Shown: positions 25,912-34,710 of the stretch, in pieces
Position numbering within the stretch: the first letter of the stretch is position 1
Layout: each line of letters starts with the position of its first letter
Assembly (NCBI RefSeq): GCF_002115745.1
Contig: NZ_JFKB01000005.1
Location: 248,001 to 312,000 of the forward strand
From: Thalassospira alkalitolerans
GTDB taxonomy: Bacteria > Pseudomonadota > Alphaproteobacteria > Rhodospirillales > Thalassospiraceae
Reading direction: 5' to 3'
DNA length: 64,000 nt
Program-made: the position numbers and the translations under genes
The notes under the pieces: generated by a model
Databases searched by the model: none
What the model was told of the DNA's origin: nothing
Seen by the model: the letters and a program-made list of their open reading frames with translations, nothing else

Positions 25912-27702
25912 ATGCATTTTGGTCGTAAAAACCTGCCAAAACCCGCAGAAAGCAAAGGTGCCAGACCCGCACTTGATGCGAAGTCGGTGATCCGCGAGGC
26001 CAGATACACCTTTGTCCGTGGGCTTGGATGGGCCGGGGTGATGAGTGGCTTTATCAATGTGCTGCAATTGACCGTCCCGCTTTTCATGCTTCAGGTGCAT
26101 GATCGCGTGATCAATAGTCAAAGTACCGATACGCTGAAATTGCTTCTGGTGATCGCAATTGGTGCGATCATTCTGTATGGCATTCTTGATTTCATTCGGG
26201 CCCTGATTTTTCAGGAAATGGCCAAATCGCTTTTGCGCAGGCTTAATCTTCCGGCGATATCGGCTGCGATGGGCGTGGCCCTTGAAAAGGGATCGGTGCA
26301 GGGCACGCAAGTGCTGCGCGATTTATCCGATCTTCGCACCTTCATTAACGGAAATACGATTGGTGCCCCGCTGGAAGCAATCTGGGCGCCGATCTTTTTG
26401 GGGGTGATGTTTGCCTTGCATCCCTATTACGGGATTGCCGGGTTGATTGCTGTTCTGACCCTGATCGGGCTTAGCCTTTTGGGGGATTTGCTGGTGCGGC
26501 AAATCACCAAGGAAGCGACGGACGCCAATTTGCGCAATATCGGCGATATCGGATCAACCGTTTCCAACGCCGAGGCCATCGAAGCCATGGGGATGTTGCC
26601 CGCACTTGCAATGCGCTGGCGCCTGTCGCAACAACATGCCAGCGAATTGCTTGATATCGGAAATGCCCGCAGCAAGGGCATGTATTCGGTATCGCGTTCG
26701 GCGCGTTTCGGGATGCAAATCTGTGTCCTGGCGATGGGGGCCTATCTGGTGATTCAGGGGGAAACAACCCCCGGCGCCATGATTGGCGGGACGGTGATTA
26801 TGGGCCGCTTGCTGTTGCCATTCGATAATGTAACGCGCGATTGGCGGGCATGGGTTTCGGCATTGTCGTCTTGGGGGCGAATTCGCAACATCCTTGAAGA
26901 ACGCCAGTCAGAGCGCGAAATCGAACCGACGCCACGGTCCGAGGGGCCGCTTGTCGTCGATAATCTGGTTTATGCTGTGCCCGGTGCCAATGTACCGGTG
27001 CTGCGCGGGATTAATTTTAACCTTAACCCCGGTGAAATCTTGGGGGTTGTCGGGCCATCGGCCGCAGGTAAATCAACCCTGTCACGGGTTCTGGTCGGGG
27101 CAGCAAAGCCGACGGCGGGCGGTGTGTACCTTGACGGGCACAGCACGTATTTGTGGGAACGCGGGTCTTTTGGCGACATGGTCGGCTATTTGCCGCAATC
27201 GGTATCGCTTTTGAACGGCACCATTCGTGAAAACATTGGACGTATGCGACACGCCAATCCGCGCAAGGTGATTGATGCCGCCCGTGCGGCGGGTGTGCAT
27301 GAAATGATTGGTCGATTGCCGCTTGGTTACGATACGCCAATTGGCGCGGGGCGACATACGTTGTCGGGCGGCCAGCAACAACGTATTGCACTGGCGCGTG
27401 CCCTGTATGGCTGGCCGCGTCTTTTGGTGCTGGATGAACCCAATGCCAACCTTGATGCCGAAGGCGAGGCGTCGCTTTTGCGGGCGGTAAAACAGGCCGC
27501 GGATGCCGGGGCGATGGTCGTCCTGATCGCGCATCGCCAGAATATCATGCAATACGCGCATAAGCTGCTGGTATTGCAGGAAGGTCGCGTCAAACAGTTT
27601 GGCGAACGCACCGATGTTATCCGGTCCATGACCCAGGATGACGACAACATCAAAAGCCTGCCGACAGTTAAACGCAATCAACACAACGGAGGTGCGGCAT
27701 GA
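25912..27702 (+). CDS. type I secretion ABC permease/ATPase (PrtD/HlyB-like)
   Basis: 596 residues. Six membrane helices at about 35-310 (VMSGFINVLQLTVPLFMLQVHDRV is the PrtD-type start; there is no N-terminal peptidase domain). An ABC ATPase domain follows: Walker A GPSAAGKST (381-389), signature LSGGQQQRIALARAL (from 484), Walker B LLVLDEP near 504 and an H-loop in VLIAHRQ. It powers export of an unfolded substrate across both membranes with an adaptor and TolC. The next genes are the adaptor and an RTX protein, which is the obvious cargo. The stop overlaps the adaptor ATG. Confidence 0.95.
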   Translation: MHFGRKNLPKPAESKGARPALDAKSVIREARYTFVRGLGWAGVMSGFINVLQLTVPLFMLQVHDRVINSQSTDTLKLLLVIAIGAIILYGILDFIRALIFQEMAKSLLRRLNLPAISAAMGVALEKGSVQGTQVLRDLSDLRTFINGNTIGAPLEAIWAPIFLGVMFALHPYYGIAGLIAVLTLIGLSLLGDLLVRQITKEATDANLRNIGDIGSTVSNAEAIEAMGMLPALAMRWRLSQQHASELLDIGNARSKGMYSVSRSARFGMQICVLAMGAYLVIQGETTPGAMIGGTVIMGRLLLPFDNVTRDWRAWVSALSSWGRIRNILEERQSEREIEPTPRSEGPLVVDNLVYAVPGANVPVLRGINFNLNPGEILGVVGPSAAGKSTLSRVLVGAAKPTAGGVYLDGHSTYLWERGSFGDMVGYLPQSVSLLNGTIRENIGRMRHANPRKVIDAARAAGVHEMIGRLPLGYDTPIGAGRHTLSGGQQQRIALARALYGWPRLLVLDEPNANLDAEGEASLLRAVKQAADAGAMVVLIAHRQNIMQYAHKLLVLQEGRVKQFGERTDVIRSMTQDDDNIKSLPTVKRNQHNGGAA

Positions 27703-29081
27703 ACCGTGTCATCAATGTTGATCATCGGGGGGATGTGATGTCCTCGGAAGATCTGCAACCTGCCTGGTATCAGGTGCTTGCCGAAGAACGCACTGCATCG
27801 CGCCAAAGTCTTCGCAAGCCGGTTATGGCCGGGATCATTGTCATTGTGTTGGGATTTGGCGGGTTCTTTTCCTGGGCCTTTACCGCCGAACTTGATAGTG
27901 CCGCCGTGGCATCGGGGTCGGTGATCGTTGATTCTCGCAAAAAGATCGTAAACCATTTTGAAGGCGGCATTTTGAAAAAGTTGCTGGTTGAAGAAGGCGA
28001 CCATGTGGAGGCCGGCCAAATATTAATGTTGCTTGATGGAACACGCAGCGAGTCTGAATTGGGGCAGTTGCGCGGGGAACGTTACGGGCTTTTGGCAAAA
28101 CTGGCGCGATTGCGTGCCGAACAAAGCGGGCAGGGTCAAATAGATTTCCCGCAGCAATTGCTTGATGCCCAACAGGATTATGTTGCCGATATTCTGGCAG
28201 ATGAAAAACGGCTGTTTGGTAAACGCAACGAAGTCTATGGCGCAAAACGAAATGCCCAAGCCAAACAGATCGATCAGTTCGAAGCCGAAGCACAGGCCAT
28301 AGAATCCCAGATCAAGGCCCGAACCCGCCAGGAAAAATTGGTTGCTGAGCAGCTTAAAGGCATTCGTCATCTGGCCGAAAATGGTTTTGCAACGCGGACC
28401 CAACTGGTCGAAGTTGAAAACAACTGGTCGGATCTGGTCGGTGATATGGGCGAGTTTAAAGCGCAAAAGGCTGCTGCTGAGCAACAAAAGGCCGAGGCCG
28501 AAATCAATCTTGCGTCGATTGAAATGGAATGGCAAAGCGATATTGCAACCGAAGTGCAGGAAGCCCAACTGGCCTTAAATGATGTCAGTCAGCGTTTGCG
28601 TGCGAGCGAGGACGTTCTTGATCGGTTGGAGGTCAAGTCACCGCAGGCCGGTACAGTGGTGAATATCCAGATGCGCACACCGGGTGGTGTCATCAGCCCG
28701 GCTGAGCCGATTATGGATATCATTCCTGAAAATGAACCGTTTTTGATCGAGGCCATGATCAACCGTCAGGATATCGATTCGATTCACGTTGGTTCAAAAG
28801 CCCAGATCAAATTAACCGCGTATAATCAACGTCGTTTGGCGCCGCTTCCGGGGGAGGTTCGCTATGTTGCGGCGGATCAGACGGTCGATGAAAAACGTGA
28901 TGCGTCGTATTACATCGTACGCGCAGCAATCGACCCGGGTGCCTTGGATGATCGTGATGATATTCATCTGCGCCCAGGGATGCCTGCCGATATTCTGGTG
29001 TTGAAATCGCCCAGGCGCGCCATTGATTATCTGGTCGATCCGATCACGGATAGCATGGGGAAGGCCTTCCGCGAGGATTGA
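27699..29081 (+). CDS. type I secretion periplasmic adaptor (HlyD/PrtE-like membrane fusion protein)
   Basis: 460 residues. One membrane helix (about 42-62) follows a short cytoplasmic N-terminus. The two lipoyl half-motifs (VNHFEGGILKKLLVEEGDHVEAGQIL and LEVKSPQAGTVVNIQMRTPGGVI) flank a long coiled coil of about 200 residues. A beta-barrel end (LRPGMPADILV) closes the protein. It bridges the ABC permease and an outer-membrane TolC-type channel. No TolC gene is in the window. GGAGG precedes the ATG and a terminator follows the stop, separating it from the RTX gene. Confidence 0.95.
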   Translation: MNRVINVDHRGDVMSSEDLQPAWYQVLAEERTASRQSLRKPVMAGIIVIVLGFGGFFSWAFTAELDSAAVASGSVIVDSRKKIVNHFEGGILKKLLVEEGDHVEAGQILMLLDGTRSESELGQLRGERYGLLAKLARLRAEQSGQGQIDFPQQLLDAQQDYVADILADEKRLFGKRNEVYGAKRNAQAKQIDQFEAEAQAIESQIKARTRQEKLVAEQLKGIRHLAENGFATRTQLVEVENNWSDLVGDMGEFKAQKAAAEQQKAEAEINLASIEMEWQSDIATEVQEAQLALNDVSQRLRASEDVLDRLEVKSPQAGTVVNIQMRTPGGVISPAEPIMDIIPENEPFLIEAMINRQDIDSIHVGSKAQIKLTAYNQRRLAPLPGEVRYVAADQTVDEKRDASYYIVRAAIDPGALDDRDDIHLRPGMPADILVLKSPRRAIDYLVDPITDSMGKAFRED

Positions 29082-29103
29082 TTTTACCTGATGAATTAAT
29101 GCG

Positions 29104-29138
29104 AAAGCCGCAGGCCAAATGGTCTGCGGCTTTTTAAT
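29104..29138 (+). terminator. rho-independent terminator after the type I adaptor gene
   Basis: AAAGCCGCAGGCC pairs with GGTCTGCGGCTTT around AAAT, with the T-run at the end of the stem. It isolates the RTX gene from the secretion genes, so the cargo can be made at a different level. Confidence 0.85.
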
Positions 29139-29243
29139 TTCAAGTATTGTTCAAATATAGAATTAAACATAAAACAAATAAAAACGAAAAATACGACAAA
29201 TAAATATGTAAGTAGTAAGTAATTGTTGCCTTAATCCATAATA

Positions 29244-29272
29244 TTGACACAATAAAAACACCAGAATATCTT
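29244..29272 (+). promoter_or_regulatory. sigma-70-type promoter of the RTX gene
   Basis: TTGACA (29244-29249, consensus), 17-base spacer, TATCTT (29267-29272, four of six), preceded by a run of A/T tracts resembling an UP element. Transcription would start near 29279. Confidence 0.65.
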
Positions 29273-29278
29273 CCTAAG

Positions 29279-29414
29279 ATAAAATAAAAGAATGTAGGGT
29301 TGCTGTGTGGCCGATCTCAGGGTGGCCCGATAGCTGCCTTGAGGGAACGGCCAGCCTCTCGTGAGGGGAATACCCCCGCGATGTCAATAATGTTGGGACA
29401 CGAAGGAGGATACC
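29279..29414 (+). other. predicted 5' leader of the RTX mRNA, possibly structured
   Basis: About 136 bases between the predicted start site and the RTX ATG. It contains a small hairpin (CCTC-TCGT-GAGG near 29356-29367) and several complementary G/C-rich patches, and ends in AAGGAGG six bases before ATG. Regulation by structure is possible; no known riboswitch motif was recognised. Confidence 0.35.
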
Positions 29415-30263
29415 ATGGCAACTCTCGAAGGCGGCGCCTTTGACGATGCGCTTCTCGGATCTCGTTTTAGTGACGTGATTTTTGGACGTGGCGGTGACGA
29501 CACAATCTTTGGCCAAGGCGATGACGATGTTCTGTTCGGCGAAGAGGGCGATGATGTCCTGTTCGGCGGATCAGGCAGTGATGTCGTTCTTGGTGGCGAA
29601 GGTGAAGACATCCTGTTCGGTGGATCGGGTGACGATGTACTGATGGGGGGTGCTGGCAGCGACCTGTTGATGGGTGGTTCCGGCGAAGATGTGCTGACCG
29701 GTGGTGGCGGTGATGATGTCATGCTTGGCGGTTCGCACAGTGACGTCCTTAACGGTGGTGCCGGTGATGATCTTCTGTCCGGCGGTGCCGGTGATGATGT
29801 CATCACAGGTGGTGCAGGCGATGATCTTATGACTGGTGGTTCCGGTGATGACATCATGCTTGGCGGTGCCGGTGACGACCAAATCCTTGGCGGTTCTGGT
29901 GATGATATTCTTCAGGGCGGCGCAGGTGACGATCTGATCCTTGGCGGTTCTGGTGATGATATTCTTCAGGGCGGTGCAGGCGATGATCTGATGATCGGTG
30001 GATCGGGTAGCGATACCTTTGTCTTTACCGGTGGCGGCGGCAATGACGTCGTACTCGACTTCACTCTTGGCGAAGACATGCTGTCGATCAGCAAAGGTAT
30101 CAATGGCACCGGTATTGAATCTGCCGATGACGTTGCTTCCCACGCAACGCAGGTTGGCGCCAATACTGTCATCGACCTTGGGAATGGTGATTCCATTACC
30201 CTGAACAATGTCGATGCAGAAGACGTCCAGGACAATCCGGACAGCTTCTTTAGCGTCCAGTAA
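29415..30263 (+). CDS. RTX calcium-binding protein, predicted type I secretion cargo
   Basis: 282 residues. Residues about 22-205 are some twenty uninterrupted GGxGxDxUx nonapeptides (for example GGSGDDILQ, GGAGDDLIL), which fold as a Ca-binding parallel beta-roll. After the roll comes FVFTGGGGNDVVLDFTLGEDMLSIS and an acidic C-terminal tail ending FFSVQ, the usual type I secretion signal region. There is no catalytic domain and no Sec signal. It is therefore probably a secreted structural or Ca-buffering surface protein. Strong AAGGAGG, its own promoter, and a 13-bp hairpin after the stop suggest high expression. The many Asp, Ser and Asn residues could accept sugars made by the downstream genes; that is inference. 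Confidence 0.93.
   Translation: MATLEGGAFDDALLGSRFSDVIFGRGGDDTIFGQGDDDVLFGEEGDDVLFGGSGSDVVLGGEGEDILFGGSGDDVLMGGAGSDLLMGGSGEDVLTGGGGDDVMLGGSHSDVLNGGAGDDLLSGGAGDDVITGGAGDDLMTGGSGDDIMLGGAGDDQILGGSGDDILQGGAGDDLILGGSGDDILQGGAGDDLMIGGSGSDTFVFTGGGGNDVVLDFTLGEDMLSISKGINGTGIESADDVASHATQVGANTVIDLGNGDSITLNNVDAEDVQDNPDSFFSVQ
29883..29974 (+). repeat. 54-bp tandem duplication inside the RTX gene
   Basis: Positions 29883-29920 recur identically at 29937-29974 (38 bases), and the bases between are nearly the same. This is an exact 18-residue (two-nonapeptide) repeat unit. Such recent duplications let the roll lengthen or shorten by recombination. Confidence 0.85.
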
Positions 30264-30272
30264 TCCGCGTGT

Positions 30273-30304
30273 TGACGCCCGCAACAAAATCGTTGCGGGC
30301 GTCA
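30273..30304 (+). terminator. strong hairpin after the RTX gene, attenuator or 3' stabiliser
   Basis: TGACGCCCGCAAC (30273-30285) pairs perfectly with GTTGCGGGCGTCA (30292-30304) around AAAATC. No U-tract follows, so it may only partly stop transcription and protect the RTX message, leaving low read-through into the glycan genes. Confidence 0.65.
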
Positions 30305-30335
30305 CCCTGATCTTCTTGTGAAGTGAAAAATTACC

Positions 30336-32588
30336 ATGCTTGAATTTGCCCCGTCCGACGCTGTGCGGACGACCGGCGATGCGCCGGACGTTTGTCTGCT
30401 TAACCCGGAAACCCTGCTTTTGATTTGGGAAATGCCGACCCGTCTATGGGCCGTGCCCAAACTTGAAACCACCGAAGGCAAGGCCGTCTCGCCGCAGGCC
30501 ACCTTGCGCTTGCCACTAAATGGTGGCGGCACCCGGTTGTTGCGCGTCATTCGCCGCCCCATGGATGAACCGGTGTCATTTTTGGCCGAGGCGGGGACGC
30601 TGGGCCGCAAGGATGAAATTACCATCGACCCCGAAGGCGATTTTGAATTCGCCAATGCGGGCACGTTGCTTGACGATGTAACGCCTGCCGGGCGGCTGTC
30701 ATTGATGTCGGCCTTGCTTGGCGCATGGGCCAGCATGTTTCGGGCACGCCGCAGCAAAAGTTATACGGTTTTCCTAAACAAACTGGTTTCTGAAATTGTC
30801 GATACGCCCCAGCGCGCCAAGGCCGTTGCAAAACTGTCCGATCAGCAAATCCTGATATCGGCCGGGCTGCCCGTGGCATTCGGTGAAATCGAGGCCGTCC
30901 ATATCGTTTCGTCTTTCGGGTTTCGCCGGTTGCCGCTGCAACCCCATGAAAGCAGCGAAGGGCCGCAAGGCAAGAAACAGACTTACATGATCGCTGATCG
31001 CGACGGCACAGAAAACGGTGCCTATCTTGTCGTGACCGGTGGACGCGCGCTGGCTATTCGCCATCTGGCGGCGACGCCAGTTTTGCCCTCGTTGTCGCGA
31101 TGGTGGCTGGCGCGCGGCAAATCCGATGCCGATCTGCGTGAATATATCATCGGTGCCATGGCACGCGGCGATACCAAGGCGCGCAAGGCCGCACTTGAAT
31201 TTCAGTTACGCTGTCCGCTTTCAAGTCAGCGTGTGACGGGCGGTGGTGGCCTGCCAAGTGGCGAAGTCGACCTTGCGGTGACAACCGCGCGCGGCACATT
31301 GATCGGTGGCTGGTATCGCGACCCCGCTGAAATGATTGCCGGGATTGATATTCTTGATAGCAAGGGTACGGCACATCCGTTTGGCGATGGTTTCTATCGC
31401 TATGCCGGTAATGTGATGGATGATGATGGAACGGCACCGGCAACCGGGTTTGTCGGGTTCTATCGCGAAATCCAAAGTCAGGTGCCGATCTTGCAGCCAC
31501 GCAGCCTGATGCGGCTGACATCGGGCAGCCGTCATCTGATGGTGCCAACCGCACAGCCGATTGATCCGGCCGAGGCACGGGCACGTATCCTGCGTGCCGT
31601 CCCGCCCCAGCATTTGACCGACGACATCATTGAAAACTGTTTGGCCCCGGTTATTGGCGATTTGCAGCAAAAGTTGCTGGCGGCCGTCAAGGTGGATCGC
31701 ACCATCGAATTTGGCACCGCCCGCAAGGATCCGGCAGTTTCAATCGTTGTTCCGCTTTATCGTGTGCTTGATTTCTTGCGTGCCCAGGTCGGGGCCTTTG
31801 CCTGCGACCCGTGGATTTCGCAGTATTGCGATGTGATCTATGTGCTTGATTCCCCGGAACAGGCCGAGGAATGCGAACATTTGCTGCGTGGTTTGCATCT
31901 GCTTTATGACATGCCGATGCGGCTTGTGATCATGACGCGCAATGGCGGTTATGCCCGGGCGTGCAATGCCGGGGCGGAATATGCGCGTGCCGATTTGATC
32001 GCGATGCTGAATTCCGATGTTATCCCGCATCAAACCGGCTGGATGGAGTTGCTGGCATCGAAAATGGGCGGGCCACAGGAAGTTGCCGCTGTCGGGCCAA
32101 AGCTGTTGTTTGAGGATGGATCGCTTCAGCATGCCGGGATGTATTTCGCACAAAACGAGCGCGGACAATGGCTAAATCATCATTTCCACAAAGGCCTGCC
32201 CGAACAATTCCCGGATGCAAATATTGAACGTTCGGTACCGGGCGTTACCGGGGCCTGCATGCTGTTGCATCGTGATGCCTTTGACGGGGTCGGCGGCTTT
32301 ACCGAGGATTACGTGATCGGCGATTACGAGGACAGCGATCTGTGCCTTAAGATCCGCAAGGCTGATTTCGATATCAAGTATATCCCCGATGCCAGCCTTT
32401 ATCATTTCGAACGCAAGTCGATCTCGACCCATACCGATTACATGCAGGGGGTCGCGACGCAATACAACGCCTGGCTTCATGCATCGCGGTGGCGTGACAT
32501 GCTCGAAGATTTTCATGCCAACGATGTTCCCCAAAACCGGCCGAACCACGCCATTCCGGGTGACGGCGATCACGGAGAAGCCGCATGA
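30336..32588 (+). CDS. large GT2-family glycosyltransferase with N-terminal accessory region
   Basis: 750 residues. Residues about 467-690 are a GT2 (GT-A) domain: VSIVVPLYRVLDFL, the nucleotide-sugar motif LIAMLNSDVIPHQTGW (NSD at 559-561), PGVTGACMLLHRDAFDGVGGF, and the catalytic-type GDYEDSDLC near 671. The first 460 residues have no recognised family except a short beta module with GWYRDP at 325-330, a motif shared with two other proteins of this locus. It is probably cytoplasmic and adds a sugar to a glycan or protein acceptor. It is first of a long co-directional series; its stop overlaps the methyltransferase ATG. Confidence 0.85.
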   Translation: MLEFAPSDAVRTTGDAPDVCLLNPETLLLIWEMPTRLWAVPKLETTEGKAVSPQATLRLPLNGGGTRLLRVIRRPMDEPVSFLAEAGTLGRKDEITIDPEGDFEFANAGTLLDDVTPAGRLSLMSALLGAWASMFRARRSKSYTVFLNKLVSEIVDTPQRAKAVAKLSDQQILISAGLPVAFGEIEAVHIVSSFGFRRLPLQPHESSEGPQGKKQTYMIADRDGTENGAYLVVTGGRALAIRHLAATPVLPSLSRWWLARGKSDADLREYIIGAMARGDTKARKAALEFQLRCPLSSQRVTGGGGLPSGEVDLAVTTARGTLIGGWYRDPAEMIAGIDILDSKGTAHPFGDGFYRYAGNVMDDDGTAPATGFVGFYREIQSQVPILQPRSLMRLTSGSRHLMVPTAQPIDPAEARARILRAVPPQHLTDDIIENCLAPVIGDLQQKLLAAVKVDRTIEFGTARKDPAVSIVVPLYRVLDFLRAQVGAFACDPWISQYCDVIYVLDSPEQAEECEHLLRGLHLLYDMPMRLVIMTRNGGYARACNAGAEYARADLIAMLNSDVIPHQTGWMELLASKMGGPQEVAAVGPKLLFEDGSLQHAGMYFAQNERGQWLNHHFHKGLPEQFPDANIERSVPGVTGACMLLHRDAFDGVGGFTEDYVIGDYEDSDLCLKIRKADFDIKYIPDASLYHFERKSISTHTDYMQGVATQYNAWLHASRWRDMLEDFHANDVPQNRPNHAIPGDGDHGEAA

Positions 32589-33430
32589 ATCAGATCCTTG
32601 CCTTTTCCAATCCGAATGAACCGGTCCTTGATGCCAAAAGCGAACAGCATCTTGACTGGCTGTGTCAGCAGATCATTGCCAATCGTTTCCTGCCGGTCCC
32701 GCCCGAAGAAGCTGTGTTTGTCGGTGATGGTGATTACCGCGCGATCGGGGCGGAATTCCTTGCCCATTTCGTGCGTCGTGCCGGGCTGATGCCGGAATAT
32801 GATGTGCTTGATATCGGCTGTGGTATTGGCCGCATGGCTGTGCCGTTGACCCAGTATCTTGACCGGGCTGATGCGATTTACGAGGGCATAGACCCGGTCG
32901 CCAACGGGATCGAATGGTGCAAACGCACGATTTCGCCAGCCTATCCAAATTTCGGATTTCAGGTTCAGGACGTCAAAAACGCGCTGTACAACCCCGAAGG
33001 ATCCATCGGGGGGCGCGGTATGCGGTTACCTTATCAGGACGGTGTATTCGATTTTGCCGCAATGATCTCGGTGGCGACCCATCTGCCACCGGAAGAAATC
33101 GAAACCTATTGCGCCGAGGTTTTCCGCGTGCTGCGCCCCGGCGGGAAGCTTTTCCTGACCGCGTTTATCATTCGGGATGCCGATGAATTGACAAACCCCG
33201 GCTGTGATCCGCGGTTGACCGGGTTTGAACGACTTGAAAATCAACCGTGCTGGCACCTGAAAGGTGAAAACCCGATGGCGGCCGTCGGCTTTGATGACGG
33301 CTTCATCGATGGTGCGATGGCAAATGCCGGTTTCACCCTTGCTGCCAAGAGCTTTGGTACATGGCACGGCGATCCGGCCGATCATTACCAGGATTTCCTG
33401 ATTGCTGAAAAACCGCGGAGGAATGCATGA
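32585..33430 (+). CDS. class I SAM-dependent methyltransferase
   Basis: 281 residues. The SAM-binding motif I is YDVLDIGCGIGRMAVPL, followed by YEGIDPVANGIEWCK (motif II), and FDFAAMISVATHLPPEEIETYCAEVFRVLRPGGKLFLTAF. The family is that of small-molecule and sugar methyltransferases. Its place between two glycosyltransferases, overlapping both by four bases, suggests it methylates a sugar or caps the glycan chain. Acceptor unknown. Confidence 0.88.
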   Translation: MNQILAFSNPNEPVLDAKSEQHLDWLCQQIIANRFLPVPPEEAVFVGDGDYRAIGAEFLAHFVRRAGLMPEYDVLDIGCGIGRMAVPLTQYLDRADAIYEGIDPVANGIEWCKRTISPAYPNFGFQVQDVKNALYNPEGSIGGRGMRLPYQDGVFDFAAMISVATHLPPEEIETYCAEVFRVLRPGGKLFLTAFIIRDADELTNPGCDPRLTGFERLENQPCWHLKGENPMAAVGFDDGFIDGAMANAGFTLAAKSFGTWHGDPADHYQDFLIAEKPRRNA

Positions 33431-34689
33431 ACCCCCGTATTCTGGTTCTGGCGCATAATCACCCCGACCTGCATCCCGGCGGGACCGAGATTTTCGCCCA
33501 TGATTTGTTTTCTGCCTATAAGCGGGCAGGGTGCGAAGCCGTTTTCGTCGGTGCGACCAACGATATCCACCGTGAACGTCGTCCGGGCACAAGTTTTCAG
33601 GCGATCAATGATGCCGGTGATGAAATGCTGTTCTGGGCCGGGCATTTCGACCGGTTCAATATGTCGCAGACAGACCTTTACGCGGTCGCCCCGAATTTTA
33701 CCGAGCTTTTGAAAACCTGGGACCCGGATGTGGTGCATATCCATCATCTGGTTCTTTGGGGGATCGAATTGCCGATGCTGATCCGGCGTGTTTTGCCACA
33801 TTGCCAGATCGTCATGACCCTGCACGATTATTACCCGATTTGCCCCAATGACGGCCTGATGATCCATCGTGGGACCCGGCAACGTTATTTGCAGGCAGAT
33901 CGTATCGGGAAACGGTGCGGGCTGGATGGTATTGCTCCGGATCGTTTTTCGATGCGGACGGTCAATTTACGGAACCATCTGCGTGTTGTGGATCGTTTTT
34001 TGGCACCCAGTGAATTTCTGCGGGACCGTTATGTCGACTGGGGCATTGATCCGGCAAAAATTGACGTGATGCATAATGGACGTCCGCGTGCGCATGCCGT
34101 CCCGAAACGCGATGTCGGCACGGGTATGCCCAATGTTTTTGGTTATTTCGGCAATCTGAATCCTTGGAAAGGGGCGGATGTGCTGCTTGATGCCAGCCAG
34201 AAACTGACGATGGATGATGTTGATTTTGAACTGCGCATTCATGGTGGTGTGCCGTTCCAGACAGTTACCTTTAACGAAAAGATCGACGGCCTGTTTGAAC
34301 AGACCGGATCAAAAGTACAGCGTATGGGCGCCTATGAACGTGCCGATATTCCCGAATTAATGGCGCGTGTTGACTGGGTGATTGTGCCGTCGATCTGGTG
34401 GGAAAATGCCCCGCTGGTCATTCAGGAAGCGTTTCAGCATGGCCGCCCGGTGATCACCAGTGGCATTGGCGGCATGGCTGAAATGGTGCGCGATGGTCAT
34501 GACGGGATCCATGTTCGCCCGGATGATCCGGCTGAACTGGCCCGTGTCATCAAGGACTGCGCCACCAATCCAAAACTCTGGAAAAAGCTGTCGGGGCATG
34601 TGCGCCCACCGGCCGATATCGATGATGTTGCGCAAAAGCACCTTGTGCTGTTTCGCAAGATGATCCGTCCAGATTTTGTCGCGGCCTGA
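33427..34689 (+). CDS. GT4-family glycosyltransferase
   Basis: 420 residues, GT-B fold. The N-terminal half starts NPRILVLAHNHPDLHPGGTEIFAHDL and contains TLHDYYPICPNDGLMIHRG. The donor half has GYFGNLNPWKGADVLLDA and the EX7E-type segment SIWWENAPLVIQEAFQHGRPVITSGIGGMAEMV. It closely resembles the GT4 at 38749 along its whole length, so the two are paralogues probably adding related sugars in the same pathway. Confidence 0.88.
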   Translation: MNPRILVLAHNHPDLHPGGTEIFAHDLFSAYKRAGCEAVFVGATNDIHRERRPGTSFQAINDAGDEMLFWAGHFDRFNMSQTDLYAVAPNFTELLKTWDPDVVHIHHLVLWGIELPMLIRRVLPHCQIVMTLHDYYPICPNDGLMIHRGTRQRYLQADRIGKRCGLDGIAPDRFSMRTVNLRNHLRVVDRFLAPSEFLRDRYVDWGIDPAKIDVMHNGRPRAHAVPKRDVGTGMPNVFGYFGNLNPWKGADVLLDASQKLTMDDVDFELRIHGGVPFQTVTFNEKIDGLFEQTGSKVQRMGAYERADIPELMARVDWVIVPSIWWENAPLVIQEAFQHGRPVITSGIGGMAEMVRDGHDGIHVRPDDPAELARVIKDCATNPKLWKKLSGHVRPPADIDDVAQKHLVLFRKMIRPDFVAA

Positions 34690-34710
34690 CCCGGAACAAA
34701 GGAGCCATCC

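Larger units (their letters stand above)
29082..29414. other. intergenic region: terminator, promoter and structured leader of the RTX gene
   Basis: No gene. It holds the adaptor-gene terminator (29104-29138), a very AT-rich upstream segment (29140-29245) of the kind that boosts promoters, a near-consensus promoter (29244-29272) and a GC-rich leader of about 136 bases. Base composition changes sharply at about 29285. Confidence 0.7.

Noticed and set aside
29480-30010. Regular short repeats that could suggest a CRISPR array or minisatellite
   Set aside because: Period is 27 or 54 bases in frame with GGxGxD codons, with no unique spacers, so these are RTX coding repeats.
29384-30305. Long minus-strand frames opposite the RTX gene (Pro/Ser- and Thr/Ile-rich)
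   Set aside because: They mirror the GGxGxD codon repeats in other frames and have no own ribosome-binding site; the + strand RTX gene fully explains the region.
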